A stretch of 6,841 nucleotides of DNA from Methanobacteriota archaeon. GTDB lineage: Archaea > Thermoplasmatota > Poseidoniia > Poseidoniales > Poseidoniaceae. The notes beneath the pieces were generated by a model. The model searched no databases and was not told where the DNA came from. It saw only the letters and a program-made list of their open reading frames with translations. The stretch lies in the NCBI GenBank assembly GCA_002728035.1, contig PBUZ01000086.1:1-6841 (forward strand), read 5' to 3'. Made by a program: the position numbers and the translations under genes. Within the stretch, counting starts at the first letter, position 1; each line of letters starts with the position of its first letter. Of this stretch, positions 4,862-6,841 are shown piece after piece.

Positions 4862-6841
4862 TCACGCTTCGCGTCGAGCGATGAAGGCGAAGGCGATGAG
4901 CACGGAGAGGCTCGCCAAAAGGCCGGTAAACCCGGGGATGGAGGTTGGCGCTGCATCGCCATCAAGTTCGACCGTGATGAGCGCCGTGAGCGTTTCGGTT
5001 CCGTCCGTCCATGAGATGGTCACATCGACAGTTTCATCGACATCTTCACCGATCACGATGATGGCTCCAGCGCTGACTTCTCCTGCGATGGGTCCCATGG
5101 TAACATCGTTCACCGTGACGGTGATGTCGTCGCCATCTGTGTCAATGCAATGTGCAGTGATGTAGTAACTTCCTTTCGGGACGGTGATCACTGGCGGAAC
5201 GAGTGAATCTACTCCAGCTTGGGCTGTTGCGCCTGAGAGTGCAGGAATGGCGGCATTACCGTCAAACGAGGTTGGCATCCCATCCACTTCCAAGGAGTAG
5301 TAAATCGCACAGGTTGGCAAGGCGTTGGCGGGCATGGAAGTGGCGTCGAACGGGTCGGTTCCTGCTACGACTTCATCAGCGTCCAAGTAACCGTCACCGT
5401 CCGTGTCGAGGTCGAGCGCATCACAGGTGCCATCGCTGTCAAGGTCGGTTGGCATGCTGGTGGCGTCGTTGGGGTCGGTTCCACAACTGATCTCAAGGTC
5501 GGAATCAAATCCGTCCCCGTCTCCGTCGGTGCATCCATCCGCCTGAACGGTTGCGCCTGCCGAGGTGTTCGGGCACTGATCGTCCTTATCGTAGACGCCG
5601 TCCCCGTCACCATCGGCGGTTGATGCGGACGTCCAGCAAACGCCACTCACTGTCTGAAGTTCGGTATCCCCTGCGCTGAACACCACGGTGATGCACGCAT
5701 CGGTGGTGTCGGCAAGGTCGTGGAACGATAGTTCGTAGGTATGCGTACCGTCGTTTCCAGCGACCCAGATGTGGTCGTTTTGCATCATCATCACGGGTGT
5801 TCCAGAGGCGTGGTCTTCAACCACCCAGTTCACGGTGTACTCTTGACCAGCATCGAGGTCGATGGCGTCAATGACCACGGTGCCCCACGATTCGGTGGGG
5901 TGCATGTTGACCGCTACCGAGACGGTGGCATCGTCCTGGTTTGACGTGTCATCGATCACTTCGAAGGTGTTGGTTGTTAGCGTGCCAACCAGACCGTTGT
6001 CGATGTCCCGGACGAGCTCGCATTCGACATAGTGATCGCCGGATGTGGCTGTAGGCACCAATTCATCGACCAGGGTGCCGGTTTGCTCGTCGTACACCGG
6101 TATTGAGAAATAAAAGTCCTCGTGCCATGGCCAAGCATCAATGGAAACACTGTCAGCAGGCGTTGTGGTACCGTCTTCGTAGAGGTGGCAGTTGACGGTG
6201 TAGTTCAACACACGCCTGTTGTCGTGGTCGAGGTAGAAGTAACCGTTCACATCTACATCCGTGTTCTTGAGAATGTTTGACACCTCGTAAAGCTGTGAGT
6301 GGTCTTCCCAGAGCTCCCCGCCCATCACGAAGGGCTCTGAGGTGTTCGTATCGAGTGGCACACCTTGGACGTTCAGCTCAGCGCCGAAGACCATAGAATC
6401 GTTTTCCACTCCCTCATGATATACCCACTCGTTGGCCACGTTGTCGTAGTATTCGTAGGGGACTCCCGGGTCGGTGTAAGTGATGGTCTCAGAATGGGTC
6501 CCCGACGCCGTTGCAGTGAAGGTAATTTCACCGCTACCTCCTATGGAGTCGCCGTATGAATATTCGCAATCATAGTCATAACTCGATCCCGTGTTGCAGA
6601 TTCGCCAATCAACGGTGTACTCTGTTCCTACATAGAGATGTTCAGTATCGATATCAAACGTAATGGTCGTCGTTGTTGAATCGTCCGTGCGGTCGTAATA
6701 CTTGCTTGACATTGATTGGAACGAGACTTCCTCGTTGCCTGTTACATCGGCATCGATCACTTCGAAGGTGTTGGTTGTTAGCGTGCCAACCAGACCGTTG
6801 TCGATGTCCCGGACGAGCTCGCATTCGACATAGTGATCGCC
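4862..6841 (-). CDS. partial secreted repeat protein with TSP3 repeats and PGF-CTERM anchor (N-terminus outside the window)
   Basis: The reading frame is open to the window edge, so 659 C-terminal residues are visible and the true start lies upstream. The in-frame GTG at 6760 is internal (context TFEVIDAD). In visible numbering, residues 1-30 are the end of a repeat unit. Residues 31-297 are a unit with an Ig-like part (Y-T-V-D-W), a linker region and a Cys-paired domain (C218, C274), ending in an identical copy of residues 1-30. Another Ig-like domain follows to about 403 (Y-T-V-N-W, C383 and C402), then TSP3 repeats (410-504), a beta-sandwich domain with C511 and C565 (about 508-629), and a PGF-CTERM tail (from 636). 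The chain is very acidic and has only four N-X-S/T sequons. It is expected to be exported, cleaved by archaeosortase and attached to membrane lipid at the surface. The ligand and function are unknown. It is the nearest upstream gene to the 1533-residue protein, 126 bp away on the same strand. Confidence 0.9.
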   Translation of the reverse strand, partial: GDHYVECELVRDIDNGLVGTLTTNTFEVIDADVTGNEEVSFQSMSSKYYDRTDDSTTTTITFDIDTEHLYVGTEYTVDWRICNTGSSYDYDCEYSYGDSIGGSGEITFTATASGTHSETITYTDPGVPYEYYDNVANEWVYHEGVENDSMVFGAELNVQGVPLDTNTSEPFVMGGELWEDHSQLYEVSNILKNTDVDVNGYFYLDHDNRRVLNYTVNCHLYEDGTTTPADSVSIDAWPWHEDFYFSIPVYDEQTGTLVDELVPTATSGDHYVECELVRDIDNGLVGTLTTNTFEVIDDTSNQDDATVSVAVNMHPTESWGTVVIDAIDLDAGQEYTVNWVVEDHASGTPVMMMQNDHIWVAGNDGTHTYELSFHDLADTTDACITVVFSAGDTELQTVSGVCWTSASTADGDGDGVYDKDDQCPNTSAGATVQADGCTDGDGDGFDSDLEISCGTDPNDATSMPTDLDSDGTCDALDLDTDGDGYLDADEVVAGTDPFDATSMPANALPTCAIYYSLEVDGMPTSFDGNAAIPALSGATAQAGVDSLVPPVITVPKGSYYITAHCIDTDGDDITVTVNDVTMGPIAGEVSAGAIIVIGEDVDETVDVTISWTDGTETLTALITVELDGDAAPTSIPGFTGLLASLSVLIAFAFIARREA
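4865..4936 (-). other. PGF-CTERM archaeosortase sorting signal
   Basis: The C-terminus has the tripeptide PGF followed by a hydrophobic helix (TGLLASLSVLIAFAFIA) and the basic end RREA, preceded by an Ala/Pro/Thr/Ser linker. This is the tripartite layout of PGF-CTERM proteins, which archaeosortase A cleaves and links to a membrane lipid. It marks the protein as archaeal and surface-anchored. The enzyme itself is not encoded in this window. Confidence 0.85.
4955..5320 (-). other. membrane-proximal beta-sandwich domain of the PGF-CTERM protein
   Basis: Visible residues about 508-629 run from NALPTC to VELDGDAAP. The domain has two cysteines (in LPTCAIYY and ITAHCIDTDGDD) suited to an Ig-like disulphide, a D-T-D-G-D-D acidic loop and alternating Val/Ile/Thr strands (ITVTVNDV, VDVTISW, LITVELDG). 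This is typical of cadherin- or PKD-like extracellular domains, but the exact family was not recognised. Confidence 0.5.
5330..5614 (-). other. thrombospondin type 3 repeats of the PGF-CTERM protein
   Basis: Visible residues 410-504 contain a run of calcium-loop motifs: DGDGDGVYDKDDQCPNT, TDGDGDGFDSDLEISCGTDP, DLDSDGTCDALDLDTDGDG and YLDADEVVAGTDP. GTDP-x-DATSMP occurs twice, 40 residues apart. Cysteines C423/C437 and C453/C473 fit the usual intra-repeat disulphides. This is longer than the segment in the neighbouring protein and would form a rigid calcium-dependent stalk below the Ig-like head. Confidence 0.9.
5950..6040 (-). repeat. exact 91-bp direct repeat, inner copy
   Basis: This stretch is identical base for base to 6751-6841. 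It encodes GDHYVECELVRDID through TTNTFEVID (30 residues), the last strands of a Cys-paired domain. Identity stops sharply at its low-coordinate end, where the coding continues as DTSNQDD here and ADVTGNE at the other copy. The offset of 801 bp keeps the frame. Confidence 0.97.
6751..6841 (-). repeat. exact 91-bp direct repeat, outer copy (reaches the window edge)
   Basis: This is the second copy of the sequence at 5950-6040, with no mismatch. Because the window ends inside it, the full length of the repeat cannot be seen. It may continue as a longer 801-bp tandem unit, or it may be the place where an assembly ran into a repeat. Confidence 0.97.

Noticed and set aside
4734..5165. Plus-strand frame of 143 codons spanning the gap between the two genes
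   Set aside because: It is mostly antisense to the PGF-CTERM coding sequence. Its Ser/Thr/Met/Val-rich product reflects the opposite strand's Asp/Thr/Gly/Val codons, and it has no recognisable domain or start signal.
4862..6760. Taking the GTG at 6760 as the start of the PGF-CTERM protein
   Set aside because: The codon lies inside a domain strand (TFEVID) that is repeated internally at 5950-6040. The frame stays open to 6841, and no signal peptide follows the GTG, so the gene is truncated by the window edge.
134..6841. The two long frames as one protein broken by a stop or frameshift
   Set aside because: The upstream frame ends with a complete PGF-CTERM anchor and the downstream frame begins with its own signal peptide, so they are two separate secreted proteins.

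Overview
The window looks like chromosomal DNA from a planktonic euryarchaeon, most likely a Marine Group II / Poseidoniales-type archaeon. Four things point that way. The tRNA-Leu has no encoded CCA. One surface protein ends in a PGF-CTERM-type sorting signal (archaeosortase substrate). Both proteins carry acidic, calcium-binding thrombospondin type 3 (TSP3) repeats. The other surface protein is packed with N-glycosylation sequons. The lineage is inferred from this style; nothing here is a phylogenetic marker strong enough to fix it.

Everything lies on the minus strand. Reading in the direction of transcription (right to left), the right-hand 2 kb (6841 to 4862) is the 3' part of a large secreted protein gene whose start lies outside the window. 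It has Ig-like repeat domains, TSP3 repeats, one more beta-sandwich domain, and a PGF-CTERM tail. After a gap of about 126 bp, a complete 1533-residue secreted protein follows (4735 to 134). It has a signal peptide, about ten beta-rich modules joined partly by Gly/Ser/Asn linkers, a juxtamembrane domain, a TSP3 segment, an acidic stalk and a C-terminal transmembrane helix ending in RKK. A tRNA-Leu(CAG) gene (86 to 3) follows 47 bp later, with a possible promoter of its own.

The two proteins have the layout of long, rigid, calcium-stabilised, glycosylated cell-surface fibres or adhesins anchored by their C-termini. No enzyme motif is visible in either, so any ligand or role in adhesion or grazing defence is inference. 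They differ in anchor type and strongly in predicted glycosylation (about 76 sequons against 4).

The main anomaly is an exact 91-bp direct repeat, in frame and 801 bp apart, whose second copy runs to the window edge. It is either a recently homogenised 267-residue repeat unit or an assembly artefact. I found no CRISPR array, mobile element, defence system or biosynthetic cluster. The remaining interest lies in how these surface proteins are built: duplicated modules, an even-numbered cysteine pattern, and an 18-residue motif held identical under purely synonymous drift.
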